A DNA stretch of 64,000 bases from Bryobacterales bacterium (GTDB taxonomy: Bacteria > Acidobacteriota > Terriglobia > Bryobacterales > Bryobacteraceae), in the NCBI GenBank assembly GCA_003135055.1, contig PLDF01000424.1, forward strand, positions 30,226-94,225, read 5' to 3'. The notes beneath the pieces were generated by a model. It had not been told where the DNA came from and searched no databases. It saw nothing but the letters and a program-made list of their open reading frames with translations. Both the position numbers and the translations under genes were made by a program. This document shows, one piece after another, positions 8,264 through 17,343 of this stretch. Position 1 is the stretch's first letter. Every line of letters starts with the position of its first letter.

Positions 8264-8584
8264 GCCCGGAAACCCGAGGCCTTTACGGCAGCACAGCTAA
8301 ACGCGTTTGCGTTTTCCAACGGCCAACTCCAGAGTATTCGGAAGTTCGGACCATTTTCCTTTTGTGACGCCGGCGGTATCGTCGTCCCATGCAGCCGCTG
8401 CTGGGCGACACGGCGCGCACGTTTGCGAAGTGCGTTGGCCGTTCACTGGGGGGCTCTCGGGGGTAAGGACCAGGAAATACGGGTGAGGACGGGGAAATTT
8501 ACATTACATTCCAGCCGCGGGCGCGGCACAACGCGCCAAACGGCGGGTTATCTAAGGCATGTGCTGAAAGGATTAGAAAAAAAT
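8264..8584. other. Intergenic region, nothing recognised
   Basis: Downstream of the exported protein and before the tRNA fragment. No open frame, repeat or RNA motif stood out. It ends in a T-run on the minus strand (8578-8584) directly after the tRNA-Asn-like fragment, as expected for an old tRNA terminator. Confidence 0.35.
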
Positions 8585-8608
8585 TGGCTCCTCAGGTAGG
8601 ACTCGAAC
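8585..8608 (-). other. tRNA-Asn 3'-end fragment with CCA, possible att remnant
   Basis: The minus strand reads GTTCGAGTCCTACC followed by TGAGGAGCCA and then a run of Ts. This matches the T-loop, 3' T-stem, acceptor strand and encoded CCA of a bacterial tRNA-Asn (5' strand TCCTCAG). The 5' partner of the T-stem is not GTAGG and no anticodon arm lies upstream, so only about 24 bases are preserved. Short tRNA 3' ends of this kind are typical crossover sites of tyrosine integrases. Confidence 0.5.
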
Positions 8609-8629
8609 TTATAAACCGGAAAGGCGGCT

Positions 8630-8652
8630 GCAGGCAGGATTGCCCGCCCCAC
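8630..8652 (-). repeat. GTGGGRCAGGC hairpin repeat at a stop codon
   Basis: Read on the minus strand, the TAG stop of the PQQ dehydrogenase runs straight into GTGGGGCGGGCAATCC, then GCCTGC: a hairpin of the same family as those at 17361, 32480 and 32812. It probably forms the 3' end of the transcript. Confidence 0.55.
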
Positions 8653-10517
8653 TACTCCAACGCGAAGGCCACTACCGCATCCCCCATCTTGCTCTTGAAC
8701 TTTCCGTGGCCGCCGGCGCAGATCACGATGTACTGCCTCCCGCGCCACGCGTAGGTCATCGGCGTCGATTGCGCGCTCGCGGGCAGTTCCGCAGTCCATA
8801 TCTCCTTGCCGGAATCCGCGTCCACTGCGTGCAGGTGCGGATCGAACGCGGCAGCCGTGAAAATCAGGCCGCCGGCCGTCGCCATGGGTCCGCCGAAACC
8901 GGGCGATCCGGCCGGCGCGCCCGGCGCCAGATTGCCGATCGGCGATTCCCACCGCAGTTTCCCGGTGTTCAGATCGAAAGCCACCAGCGCGCCCCACGGC
9001 GGCGCGTTGCAGGGCAGACCCGAGGGCGAAACCAGCCAGTCGCGGTGCATGCCGTATGGCGTTCCCCTTTGCCGCGCGAACTCGCCGCCCCAAGCCATTT
9101 CGCTCGGGTGATCCATGGCGGCTTGCATGTCCTCGCGCGGAATCAGTTGCGCCACCGCCGCCACGCGGTTGGTGTTCGCCAGCAGAATGTTGCGCACCGG
9201 GTCCCATGCCGCACTGCCCCAATTCACTCCGCCGACGTTGCCGGGAAATGAAATCGTCCCCCGATAGCTAGGCGGCGTGAAGAGGCCGTCGTTGCGCAGC
9301 GACGCGATTTTCTGCTGGCACCATTTGCGCGCTTCGGGCGTGGGTCCCCACGCATCCGCGGCCGTCAACTTTTGCGGAACCATGGCGCTCCAGACGGGAA
9401 TTGGCTGGCTGGGCGCAGCGTCTTCGCCCGCGATATCGCTCTTGGGAACGGCGCGCTCTTCCACCGTGTGCAGGGGCTTGCCCGTGATGCGGTCCAGCAC
9501 AAACACGTTGCCGATTTTCGTAGTCACCGCGATTGCCGGGCGGCCGTGGAACTCGATCAGCGTGGGCTGAGACGCAACGTCATAATCCCAAAGATCGTGA
9601 TGCGCCACCTGGAAGCCCCACGCCAATGCGCCGGTGGAAGCCTTCAACGCCACCACCGAGTTCGCCCACTTGTTGTCGCCGGGGCGCGCGCCGCCGTAAT
9701 AATCGGGGCTTGCGCTCCCCGTGGGGATGAACACCAGATCGCGCGCCGGGTCGGCCGCAAATGTCGACCAGGCATTCGCCGCGCCGGTACGCACCTGCTG
9801 CTTGTTGGCCCATGGGATAGGGTCCCACGTCCAGCGCAATGCTCCGGTGCGCGCGTCGTAGGCCCGCACCACGCCGCGCGGCATGTCCACCGCGCCGTTA
9901 TCGCCGATGGACGAGCCGGCGATCACCAAATCGCCCACCACCGTGGGAGCGGACGTGACTTCGTAATCGCCGCGAAACTCCGGACCGTAGACGACGCCCC
10001 GCGTCAGCTCCACTTGCCCGGCCACGCCGAAATCCGCGCAAAGCTTGCCGGTTTTGCCGTCGAGCGCCAGCAGCCGCGCATCGATGGTCCCTTCGAAAAT
10101 GCGCAGCTTGCATGGCGCATTCGCCGCGGCTTTCGAATCCGTCCACGCCGCCACGCCGCGCGAACTTACTTCGGAATAATCGTGCGTGCGGGCCACCTTC
10201 GGGTCGAACTTCCACTTCTCGGCGCCGCTGGCCGGGTCGAGCGCCATCACCTGGTTGAACGGCGTGCTGAGATAGAGCGTGCCATCGATCAGGATCGGCG
10301 TCGCCTCAAACGCCGCCTTCTCATTGAGCTTGGTTTCGGGTTGTAAGGCGCCGGTGTGGTAAGTCCAAGCCACCTTCAGCTTCGAAACGTTCTCGCGGGT
10401 GATTTGCTTGAGCGGCGAGTAGCGCGTGCCGCCGGCATCGCCTCCATAAGTGGGCCAATCCTGATCGGCGGCGGCCGCGCCGGTTGCCAGGATGAATGCA
10501 AGAGTTAGCTCTGTCAC
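8652..10517 (-). CDS. Exported PQQ-dependent dehydrogenase (quinoprotein glucose dehydrogenase type)
   Basis: Periplasmic PQQ enzyme oxidising a sugar or polyol and passing electrons to the respiratory chain; the substrate cannot be told from sequence. From GTG 10517 the product is 621 residues: signal peptide TELTLAFILATGAAAA, then WPTYGGDAGGTRYSPLKQI and VSKLKVAWTYHTG, the hallmark start of membrane-type glucose/quinate dehydrogenase propellers. Tryptophan-docking repeats recur (AEKWKFDP, ALRWTWDP, KLRWESPIG, KEIWTAELP), and the end CAGGHGKFKSKMGDAVVAFAL is typical. No heme-binding CxxCH and no N-terminal membrane anchor are present. The open frame continues upstream to 10745, but that part crosses intergenic hairpins, so I reject it. 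Confidence 0.88.
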   Translation of the reverse strand: MTELTLAFILATGAAAADQDWPTYGGDAGGTRYSPLKQITRENVSKLKVAWTYHTGALQPETKLNEKAAFEATPILIDGTLYLSTPFNQVMALDPASGAEKWKFDPKVARTHDYSEVSSRGVAAWTDSKAAANAPCKLRIFEGTIDARLLALDGKTGKLCADFGVAGQVELTRGVVYGPEFRGDYEVTSAPTVVGDLVIAGSSIGDNGAVDMPRGVVRAYDARTGALRWTWDPIPWANKQQVRTGAANAWSTFAADPARDLVFIPTGSASPDYYGGARPGDNKWANSVVALKASTGALAWGFQVAHHDLWDYDVASQPTLIEFHGRPAIAVTTKIGNVFVLDRITGKPLHTVEERAVPKSDIAGEDAAPSQPIPVWSAMVPQKLTAADAWGPTPEARKWCQQKIASLRNDGLFTPPSYRGTISFPGNVGGVNWGSAAWDPVRNILLANTNRVAAVAQLIPREDMQAAMDHPSEMAWGGEFARQRGTPYGMHRDWLVSPSGLPCNAPPWGALVAFDLNTGKLRWESPIGNLAPGAPAGSPGFGGPMATAGGLIFTAAAFDPHLHAVDADSGKEIWTAELPASAQSTPMTYAWRGRQYIVICAGGHGKFKSKMGDAVVAFALE

Positions 10518-10542
10518 CGCGAGATTCGGCGATCGCCGGGCT

Positions 10543-10610
10543 GACGGACGAAAGCGTCTGTCCCACGCTGGTGCGCCTGCTCTTTTGTGGGGCAGGCGCT
10601 CTCGACTGCC
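10543..10610. repeat. Two GTGGG-type hairpin repeats, opposite orientation
   Basis: At 10543-10566 the minus strand gives GTGGGACAGACGCTTTCG followed by TCCGTC; at 10587-10610 the plus strand gives GTGGGGCAGGCGCTCTCG followed by ACTGCC. Both follow the GTGGGRCAG plus hairpin pattern seen elsewhere in the window. They sit upstream of the PQQ dehydrogenase and downstream of the amidohydrolase. Confidence 0.5.
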
Positions 10611-10741
10611 AACTGAATCCTTCGAAAGTTGAAGACCACACGGCCGCTTTAGATAGCGCATATCTCCATTTTGGCCGATGGCGCTTGCGCAGTCGAGCTC
10701 CGCGGGACGAAGGGGCCCATTCGCGGTTACGCTCGGAGACG

Positions 10742-12457
10742 TCACGCCTGGTAGACCGTTGAGCCGCCTACCACCGTGCGGACGATCCCGATGTCCTTGA
10801 TCTTCTCTTTGTCCACTGTGAAAAGATCCTCCGACAGCACGACGAAATCCGCCAGTTTGCCCGGTGCGATCGATCCTTTGATCGCTTCCTCATGTGAGTT
10901 GTAAGCGCCGTTGATCGTGTTGACCCGCAGCGCCTCTTCCACACTGATTCGCTGGTTAGCTCCCCAGGTCTGTCCGTCCCACCCGGTGCGCGTCACCATT
11001 CCCTGAATGGCCATGCGCGGGTCGAACGGCCCCGGACTAAAGTCGGAGCCGGCCGCCACCGGAATTCCGGCGTCGAGGAAACTGCGATAGGCCATGCACC
11101 GCTTCATGAGCTCTTCGCCAAAGAAATGGAACTTGTCGGAATTGTAAAAGGCATACGACGTGAACGCCGCGGGGACGACGCCGGCCGCCTTGATGCGCCG
11201 CACCAGATCGTCGTCGATCAGGGTGCAATGGGTTATCTTCGGGCGTGCGTCGGCTCGCGGGAAAAGCCGCTGCGCCCGCTCCATCGCCGTAAGCGTCATG
11301 TCGATGGCAGTATCGCCATTCGCGTGGCAGTTGACTTGGATGCCCGCCCGATGCACCCGTTCGATCCATGCGTTGAGAGTGTCCTGCGTCTCCATCACGT
11401 TGCCCTTGTAAGGCGGCGCGATGCCAGGATACGGCGTACCGAGCGCCATCGTGCGTTCGGAGAACGACCCGTCGACGGTGTGCTCGGATGTGGCTCCTAA
11501 CCGGATCCACTCATCGCCGAAGCCGGTGGTGATGCCGCCGGAGATCATCGCCTCAAGCACTTTGCCACTGGCCTCGTAGCTCACCCGGTGCAGAAGATCT
11601 CCGCGCGCCCGTACCTGTTGCAGGGCGAATAGGTCGCCACCCTCGTGGTGTACGCTGGTGAGGCCATAGCGGACGAACTGCTTGGAGATATATGCCAGCC
11701 CGTCGCGGTTGCGCTGCAGCGTCTGCTCCGCGGTAAAGGTCTGCCGCTTGCCCACCCTGTTAAGCGCGTTCCGCGCCCGGTCGGTAACGCGGCCGTTGAG
11801 GTCGCCGTTGGTATCGCGGTCGAAAGTTCCGCCAGGCGGATTGGGCGTGTTCTTGTCAATGCCCGCCATCTCGAGGGCCTTGCTGTTATAGAACGACGTG
11901 TGGCCGCCGCGATGCTGAACCGCAACCGGGTGATCCATCGATACCTGGTCGAGGTCATGAACGTTCAGCTGGCGATTGTCCTTCACTTTGGTGTCGTCGA
12001 AGAAGTACCCTTCCACCCAGGCGCCCGGCGGAGTCTCGCGGGCTTTCGCGCGGAGTTTGTCCACAATGCTGGAGATGGTCACGAACTCCACCACGTAGGG
12101 GTTGCCGACCACTACGTCGTAGAGCAATGTGTTACCGGGCGCGTGATTGTGGCAGTCGATGAACCCGGGCACGATCGTCATCTGCCGTGCGTCGAACGTC
12201 CGGGTCCCCTTGCCGATGAGCGCCCTGATGTCTGCGCTGCTCCCCACGGCGACGAACCGGCCGGCTTTAACCGCGAACGCCTCCGCCTTCGGTGCGCGGG
12301 AATCGACCGTGTAGACTTTGGCGTTGAAGACGACGAGATCGGCGTCCTGCGCTTCGGCAGCGGCTGCGGCGCCTGGCCATAGCCCGCCGGCAAAACCGGC
12401 TATGCCAGCTCCGGTCAGGCTCATGAATTCTCTACGGCTGCGGCGGTGATTTGCCAT
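10742..12457 (-). CDS. Tat-exported amidohydrolase (YtcJ-like, amidohydrolase 3 family)
   Basis: Metal-dependent hydrolase of the TIM-barrel amidohydrolase superfamily; substrate unknown. The 571-residue product opens with a twin-arginine signal (NHRRSRREFMSLTGAGIAG). Metal-site landmarks follow: FIDCHNHAPG (HxH) near residue 120, CHANGDTAID near 360, THCTLIDDD near 395 and the Asp in AAGSDFSPGP near 470. The C-terminal KLADFVVLSEDLFTVD strand closes the small beta domain. Length matches YtcJ-like enzymes (about 530-600). It lies upstream of the PQQ dehydrogenase on the same strand, separated by hairpin repeats, so co-transcription is uncertain. Confidence 0.88.
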   Translation of the reverse strand: MANHRRSRREFMSLTGAGIAGFAGGLWPGAAAAAEAQDADLVVFNAKVYTVDSRAPKAEAFAVKAGRFVAVGSSADIRALIGKGTRTFDARQMTIVPGFIDCHNHAPGNTLLYDVVVGNPYVVEFVTISSIVDKLRAKARETPPGAWVEGYFFDDTKVKDNRQLNVHDLDQVSMDHPVAVQHRGGHTSFYNSKALEMAGIDKNTPNPPGGTFDRDTNGDLNGRVTDRARNALNRVGKRQTFTAEQTLQRNRDGLAYISKQFVRYGLTSVHHEGGDLFALQQVRARGDLLHRVSYEASGKVLEAMISGGITTGFGDEWIRLGATSEHTVDGSFSERTMALGTPYPGIAPPYKGNVMETQDTLNAWIERVHRAGIQVNCHANGDTAIDMTLTAMERAQRLFPRADARPKITHCTLIDDDLVRRIKAAGVVPAAFTSYAFYNSDKFHFFGEELMKRCMAYRSFLDAGIPVAAGSDFSPGPFDPRMAIQGMVTRTGWDGQTWGANQRISVEEALRVNTINGAYNSHEEAIKGSIAPGKLADFVVLSEDLFTVDKEKIKDIGIVRTVVGGSTVYQA

Positions 12458-12660
12458 CGTTCGTCATCCCCCAATCTTCGCCCGTCGCCCCATGCCACTC
12501 GCGCCAATGGGCGAATCGTACGGACCGAGGCGGGTTTCGGGAGCTAAGGGCACGGCGCGTCGAATAATTCTACCCTACCTCAGCGTGCGTGCTAACGGAT
12601 AAGGAATGGATCACGGGCGCCCGGAAACACTTGGCGTTACGACATCGAACGATCGAACTG

Positions 12661-12806
12661 ATTCGGGAAACGCCGCTCAAATCCGCTCCCTTACGATCGC
12701 GGTTCCGTAGCTGCTTGCAGACACACGCAGCCTTGACAGAGCCGCGACCGTGAGGGAGCGGGATTTCGCGGCCGAGCGAGGAAATCCCGAAAGCGTTCAA
12801 GCGCCC
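12661..12806. repeat. MITE-like palindromic element, copy A
   Basis: An approximately 145 bp element whose complement aligns well with copy C at 18632. Internal inverted modules are CCGCTCCCTTACGATCGC (from 12683) and GCCGCGACCGTGAGGGAGCG (12741-12760). The right end (TTTCGGGATTTCCTCGCTCG on the minus strand) matches copy C; the outer GGTGCTTA end is degenerate here. It occupies most of the gap between the amidohydrolase and the S1/P1 nuclease, and I see nothing else in that gap. Confidence 0.7.
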
Positions 12807-12847
12807 GGTGAGGAGCGCTGTTGGCCGCTATTTGCGTTGCCTATCGT

Positions 12848-13783
12848 TCAGCTGCCCGGATTCGCCGCGCAACCAGAGCCCGCGCAAATTTGGTTCAAGA
12901 CGTTCGACAGCCGAATTCCCGCACTCATGAGTTGCAGTTCCACGTCGGCTTTGTTGCCGTCCAGATACGTCTGAGTCAAGGTCGCCTTTGCGATGCCCGG
13001 AGCGCATGTGTTGGCGGCAGCGGTGTGGTTGGGAAGACTCAACGCCTGATACACGTCTTTCCTGGCCATATCGTTGGACGCATGCGCCCAATCCACCGGG
13101 GTCAATTGGGCCACCGTCTTACCGCTTTTGAACGTCTGAAATAGCGCCGTAGCTGTGGCGTTTTCGTCGCCGAGAGCCGCGAACACCGCCATCACCTCAT
13201 CGACGTCCCATGCTGCGTGAAGTTCTGTGGTGGCGCTGCTGCCATCGCTGTGAGTAAGGGGCTTGGTCAGCTTGACGCAGTTCCCGCCGCGGTCTCCGTC
13301 GGTAGCGGCGTGCAGCGGCTGGTGAATATCGCCCACGAAATGGATCAGAAAGGCAAGTTCCTGCGATGTCATCGAGCGCGGAGGGCTCGGCACGCTCTTC
13401 AGCGCGAAGCCGGTCCGGTTATTCTGAAGCCGGTCTTCCATGTCCAGAATCTGATCGATCACGCAATCGTGCCCGGCGCATAAAGTTCCCACCGCGAAGG
13501 GAACCGTCACCGGCACATCGATGAAATGCCAGGCTTCGGTCCCGGTTGCCGTCTTGTTGATTTGATCCGGCCAGGTAGCCGCCGCCATCATTGCCGCTTC
13601 CAAGCCCGCATCGTTAGTTCCTAGAATCGCCGCGAGCTTAGCCCGCGTCGCCGCAGTCAGGTTCTTCGCGGCGACCAACGCCACCACTCGATGCCCTTCC
13701 CGTCCCCATGACCATGCCGGCCCCGCCGCCAGCAGAAACGACAGCGTAATCGACGCAAAGCGAACCGTATTTGGCTGATGCAT
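12848..13783 (-). CDS. Exported S1/P1-type zinc nuclease
   Basis: Periplasmic or secreted nuclease/3'-nucleotidase that degrades single-stranded nucleic acid, probably for phosphate or nucleoside scavenging. From ATG 13783 the product is 311 residues with a signal peptide (FASITLSFLLAAGPAWS) whose cleavage exposes the N-terminal Trp of WGREGHRVVA, a zinc ligand in this family. Further ligand motifs are IDQILDMEDRL, LIHFVGDIHQPLHAATDGDRGGN and ELHAAWDVDEV. Cysteines in TLCAGHDC and near the C-terminus (AGSGCAA) could form disulfides. Length fits the family (about 270-320). The open frame upstream of 13783 has no family resemblance. Confidence 0.93.
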   Translation of the reverse strand: MHQPNTVRFASITLSFLLAAGPAWSWGREGHRVVALVAAKNLTAATRAKLAAILGTNDAGLEAAMMAAATWPDQINKTATGTEAWHFIDVPVTVPFAVGTLCAGHDCVIDQILDMEDRLQNNRTGFALKSVPSPPRSMTSQELAFLIHFVGDIHQPLHAATDGDRGGNCVKLTKPLTHSDGSSATTELHAAWDVDEVMAVFAALGDENATATALFQTFKSGKTVAQLTPVDWAHASNDMARKDVYQALSLPNHTAAANTCAPGIAKATLTQTYLDGNKADVELQLMSAGIRLSNVLNQICAGSGCAANPGS

Positions 13784-13916
13784 TACGGAAGTATATCTGT
13801 AAACGGCGGGACTTTCCATGGAAGATGCGTCGCTGGGTTCCGAATCGCAACATGGTTCGCGGAATCCCAGCATTGGAACGGGCTCCGTGCAGATGGCGAA
13901 ACCAGGCCGCTTTTTA

Positions 13917-15251
13917 TCAACGTGTCAAAACCCGCGCGCTGCGAATCTTCCGATGTAACCAGTAGACGGCCAAGCCGGCCGACGCGGCTAGCATAGTGTC
14001 GCGCGCCTCGCGCAGGCTGCTGCTTGAAAGCAGCCAGATGCACAAAAGCATCCCGGCAAATGCGACGAAGACGCCGCCAGGCACGTGGAAAACCGCGACT
14101 GGCGCTCCCTCGCGGCGCCGCAGAACCACCAGTGCGCCGCAGGTGGCAAAGTACGTCGCCAGGCGGGCGATCGTGCTCAGTGTGAGCAGATGGATGAACG
14201 TGCCGGACAGAGTGAGGATGAGCATGATTGCCGTGGTCGCGAGCACCGCCGCCGCGGGCGTGCGAAACCGAGGATGAATGGAGGCTAGCTTTGCCGGCAG
14301 ATCGTCTCGTTCCGCCATGGCGAACAGCACCCTGGATGCCGCCAAGATCAGAACATTCAGATTCCCGGCGAGCGAAACTACGATCCCGCCCGTGATCATC
14401 GCGGCGCCCCACGTTCCGAGGAAAGTCGCTGCCGCGTCGGCTAGCGGTCTCTGCGACCCGCCCAGCCCCGGCAGCGTTCCGATGCACACGAGCTGGATTA
14501 GCATGTAGAACGTCACGACGACAGCCATGCCCATCAATAGTGCGCGTGGCAGGTCCCGGCCCGGACTCCGAGCTTCCCCGGCCGGGATCACCGCCATCTC
14601 GAAGCCGGTAAAGGCGTATACCAGCAAAAGGACGGATTGCGCAAACCCGTGGTAGGTGGGCGCGGCAGCGAAGGAGAACCGGCCAGGCTGCATGAAGAAG
14701 AGACCTGCAATGACAAACACGCCTAAGGGCAGCAATTTGCCCACCGCCATGACGTTACTGGCATCGGCGGCGCCGCGAACTCCTCTCACGTTCACTGCCG
14801 CCAGCGCCGTCACTACGCCGGCCACGATAATCGCACGCGGCAGACCGGATGCCGCCGCCGGGAAAAAGAAACCGAGATAGGCCGGGAGCAAGCTGCAGTT
14901 GGCAGCCAAAGAGGTGACGCGAGCGATCCACACGAGCCATCCAACCACGAAGCCGGTCAGCGGGCCGTAAGCCTCGCGCGCGAACAGGTAGGGCCCTCCG
15001 GTTCCGGAAAACCGGCTGGCCACTTCCGCGAAGCTGAGGACGATCAGGGAAACGCACAGCGCGCATGCCGCGAAGCAGACCAAGCTGTAATCCGCGGTGA
15101 GGGCGAACACGCGGGAAGGGAGCCCGAAGATCCCCGCGCCGATAACGCCATTGAGAACCACGGCAACCAGATCCCAACGTCGCAGGGACCGGACCAGACC
15201 GGGGTTGGAGGCTGCCGCCATCGGATGCAACAGGAAAGGTACCACAGTCAT
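13917..15251 (-). CDS. APC-family amino acid permease
   Basis: Inner-membrane amino acid/polyamine/organocation transporter, 444 residues, about 12 hydrophobic helices. The first helix carries VVLNGVIGAGIFGLPS, the GxG substrate-binding signature of APC proteins, and helix 3 shows the conserved FAEVASRFSGTGGPYLFAREAYG. Helix 6 includes LLLVYAFTGFEMAVIPAGEARSP, also typical. The substrate cannot be assigned. The ATG at 15251 leaves a normal short cytoplasmic leader (SLRRWDLVAVVLNG). It lies about 130 bases from the S1/P1 nuclease on the same strand, so nucleotide and amino acid scavenging could be co-expressed, but that is a guess. Confidence 0.92.
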   Translation of the reverse strand: MTVVPFLLHPMAAASNPGLVRSLRRWDLVAVVLNGVIGAGIFGLPSRVFALTADYSLVCFAACALCVSLIVLSFAEVASRFSGTGGPYLFAREAYGPLTGFVVGWLVWIARVTSLAANCSLLPAYLGFFFPAAASGLPRAIIVAGVVTALAAVNVRGVRGAADASNVMAVGKLLPLGVFVIAGLFFMQPGRFSFAAAPTYHGFAQSVLLLVYAFTGFEMAVIPAGEARSPGRDLPRALLMGMAVVVTFYMLIQLVCIGTLPGLGGSQRPLADAAATFLGTWGAAMITGGIVVSLAGNLNVLILAASRVLFAMAERDDLPAKLASIHPRFRTPAAAVLATTAIMLILTLSGTFIHLLTLSTIARLATYFATCGALVVLRRREGAPVAVFHVPGGVFVAFAGMLLCIWLLSSSSLREARDTMLAASAGLAVYWLHRKIRSARVLTR

Positions 15252-15510
15252 CAGCTACCGGGAGGCTGCGGCGATGCGGACGAACCTGCGACCCGCGGCA
15301 TTTGCCTGTGCGCCTGGGCCGCCGGTCGCCCCTGTCGCCAGCCGCGCGCATTTCACAAGATACCGGGCTGGCGAACGGTGTGCGCGAAGCGCCACGACTA
15401 GCCGCGCAACGTTGGTTGGAACTTCGGCCGATCGTCCTTCGGCTTGTCCCGGAACATTTCGTCGAAATCCTTGCCCCGAAGCTTCGCGGCCCTTCCTCGC
15501 CGCTTCGGCC

Positions 15511-15670
15511 GGGTGCTTACACGGTTTCGGGAAAGGCCGGCTAAAATGACCGCTCCCTGACGGTCACGGCTCCGTTTCGTACTCGGCGTGTTTTCAGATC
15601 TTACAGAGCCGCGACCGTGAGGGAGCGGTCGCCGGGAGCCGGCTCCCCCAGATCGGTTCATAAGCACCCC
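15511..15670. repeat. MITE-like palindromic element, copy B
   Basis: About 158 bp bounded by GGTGCTTACACGG on the left (from 15512) and TTCATAAGCACC on the right (to 15669), so the ends are inverted repeats GGTGCTTA/TAAGCACC. Inside are the inverted modules ACCGCTCCCTGACGGTCACG (15549-15568) and GAGCCGCGACCGTGAGGGAG (15606-15625). The left arm equals the complement of the right arm of copy C, so B is inverted relative to C. It fills the space between the divergent permease and isomerase genes. Confidence 0.75.
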
Positions 15671-15724
15671 CCGATTCGGTCCTGCGCGAATAAGGCGTCG
15701 AGGTGAGATAAGCTGAGAGTGCTT

Positions 15725-16597
15725 ATGCTACCTACCCGGCGCGAGTTCGGCGGACTGGCTCTCGCGGGGCTCGCTCTCGCACGCATAGCGGGGGCCCACG
15801 GCACCCGCTGCAAAGGAGTGCGTCTCGGTGTCGGCACTTACTCCTTCCGCGGACTGAAACTCGACGAGATCATCCGGATTGTCGCCGCGGCCAAGATCGG
15901 CGGCATCGAATTGGAGTCGCCTTTCGTCGAGCCTGCTCTGCCTCGTGCACAGCGCGAGGCGCTGCGCCAATGGCGGCTGACGGTGAAACTCGACGAGTTG
16001 AAGACCATCCGCAAGAAGCTGGACCAGGCAGGCATCGGCGTTTATGCCTATTCGCTCCCCATCGATGGCTCGTTCACCGACGAAGAAATCGACCGCGTAA
16101 TGCTGATGACGCAAGCCCTGGGCTCTCGCGTGCTCAATACCTCCACTACGCTGCCGGTCGCCCGGCGGCTGGCGCCGTTCGCAGAGAAGCACAAATTGCT
16201 GGTGGGCCTACACCCCAACGGCAACGCCAGCGACCCGAATAGCATCGGATCGGGCGTCTCTTACCTGAAGGCGTTTGAAATCTCGCCGCGGATATACGCC
16301 AACCCCGATCTGTATCTTTTTCGCAATTGGGGACCCGATCCGGTCGCGTTTCTCAGACGGATTCACAGCCGCATCACCACGCTGCACTTTCACGATCGGA
16401 AGCTCAATCAGACTCCGCAAATCTGGGCGCCTTTCGGCGAAGGCGACACACCCACCCGGGAACTGCTGCTGCTGGCGAGAAATGAAAAATATCGGTTCAC
16501 GTTTTCCATCGAGCGCATTTACACATTCCCAGGCCTCGACCAGTTGACGGAAATCCTCAACAGTTTGCACTACTGCGAAAAAGTGCTTCGATCATAA
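15725..16597 (+). CDS. Exported sugar phosphate isomerase/epimerase-like TIM barrel
   Basis: Xylose-isomerase-like TIM-barrel protein of about 290 residues carrying a Tat-like signal (TRREFGGLALAGLALARIAGA). Barrel features include VGTYSFRGLKLDEIIRIVAAAKIGGIELE near residue 35, a second strand GIGVYAYSLPIDG, the strand KLLVGLHPNG, then TLHFHDRK and FSIERIY toward the C-terminus. Conserved acidic and His residues fall where this family places its metal ligands. Substrate unknown; such exported isomerase-like proteins are numerous in Acidobacteria and Planctomycetes. I chose ATG 15725 (AGAG six bases upstream); GTG 15719 is possible. Confidence 0.8.
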   Translation: MLPTRREFGGLALAGLALARIAGAHGTRCKGVRLGVGTYSFRGLKLDEIIRIVAAAKIGGIELESPFVEPALPRAQREALRQWRLTVKLDELKTIRKKLDQAGIGVYAYSLPIDGSFTDEEIDRVMLMTQALGSRVLNTSTTLPVARRLAPFAEKHKLLVGLHPNGNASDPNSIGSGVSYLKAFEISPRIYANPDLYLFRNWGPDPVAFLRRIHSRITTLHFHDRKLNQTPQIWAPFGEGDTPTRELLLLARNEKYRFTFSIERIYTFPGLDQLTEILNSLHYCEKVLRS

Positions 16598-16851
16598 CTC
16601 TATGGGCCGGGAAGTTCGGGATTTGCTGCTGGGGCGGGCGATTCCGGCGTTCCTCAACGGCAGTCACGCGGGTTTCGAGGGTCGCTATGCGAGCCATCGA
16701 GACAGACTCGTCTGCCTCAGTTCGGATGCCGCGCTCGTCGTTACTCCCGGTGGATGCGATCTTCGCGCCGGCATTCCATTACATCGGACGCCCACGATGG
16801 CCGCGGTTGCCCGCGGGGTTTGAACTCCGCGCCATCGACTAAAATTGCTGC

Positions 16852-17343
16852 ATGACCCAAGCAGACTTGGCCCGATTATGGGAAGAACACACCAATCATG
16901 AATTCTTAACGCGCGACACGGAGTCGACGCTGGCCACCATGGTGGAAGACGCCTACGTCAATCACGTCCCGGTGCTGACGGGTGGCGCGGGGAAAAGCGC
17001 CTTGCGCATTTTCTATTCGGTGGACTTTATTCCGAGGATGCCGCCCGACACCAAGCTCACGCCTATTTCCCGGACGGTGGGAGAAGATCAGCTTGTCGAT
17101 GAAATGATCTTTTCGTTCACGCACACACGGGAAATGCCATGGATGTTGCCGGGAATTCCGCCCACCAATCGCTATGTGGAAGTGGCGTTGGTCGCGATCG
17201 TGCGCTTCCGCGACGGCAAGCTTGCGCATGAACACATCTACTGGGATCAGGCCTCGGTACTAAAGCAGATTGGATTACTGACAGATCCCGGGCTACCGGT
17301 CTTTGGGGCGGAATCCGCCCGCAAGGTGCGCGGAGGCGCATGA
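16852..17343 (+). CDS. SnoaL/NTF2-like protein
   Basis: A 163-residue cytoplasmic protein with the cone-shaped NTF2-like fold typical of SnoaL-type proteins. Visible hallmarks are an N-terminal helix (LARLWEEHTNHEFLT), the stretch TLATMVEDAYVNHVPVLTGG, where Asp and His often sit, and the paired strands VEVALVAIVRFRDGKLAHEHIYWDQASVL. The final strand motif KLAHEHIYWDQ is highly characteristic. Enzymatic role unknown; members range from polyketide cyclases to steroid isomerase-like proteins. The last codons (from 17324) are part of a sequence duplicated 72 bp downstream, so the C-terminus may have been remodelled by a repeat. Confidence 0.8.
   Translation: MTQADLARLWEEHTNHEFLTRDTESTLATMVEDAYVNHVPVLTGGAGKSALRIFYSVDFIPRMPPDTKLTPISRTVGEDQLVDEMIFSFTHTREMPWMLPGIPPTNRYVEVALVAIVRFRDGKLAHEHIYWDQASVLKQIGLLTDPGLPVFGAESARKVRGGA

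Noticed and set aside
10518..10745. Upstream extension of the PQQ dehydrogenase gene
   Set aside because: Runs through two intergenic hairpin repeats and has no homology; the signal peptide starts at 10517.
12570..12800. Small minus-strand frame with PLPHGRGSV text
   Set aside because: It is the translation of MITE-like copy A; the same text appears from copy B at 15398-15667, so it marks a repeat and not a gene.
15398..15667. Small minus-strand frame with PLPHGRGSV text
   Set aside because: Translation of MITE-like copy B.
16602..16823. 73-codon frame between the isomerase and the SnoaL-like gene
   Set aside because: It starts five bases after a stop, but shows no domain, no good binding site and unremarkable composition.
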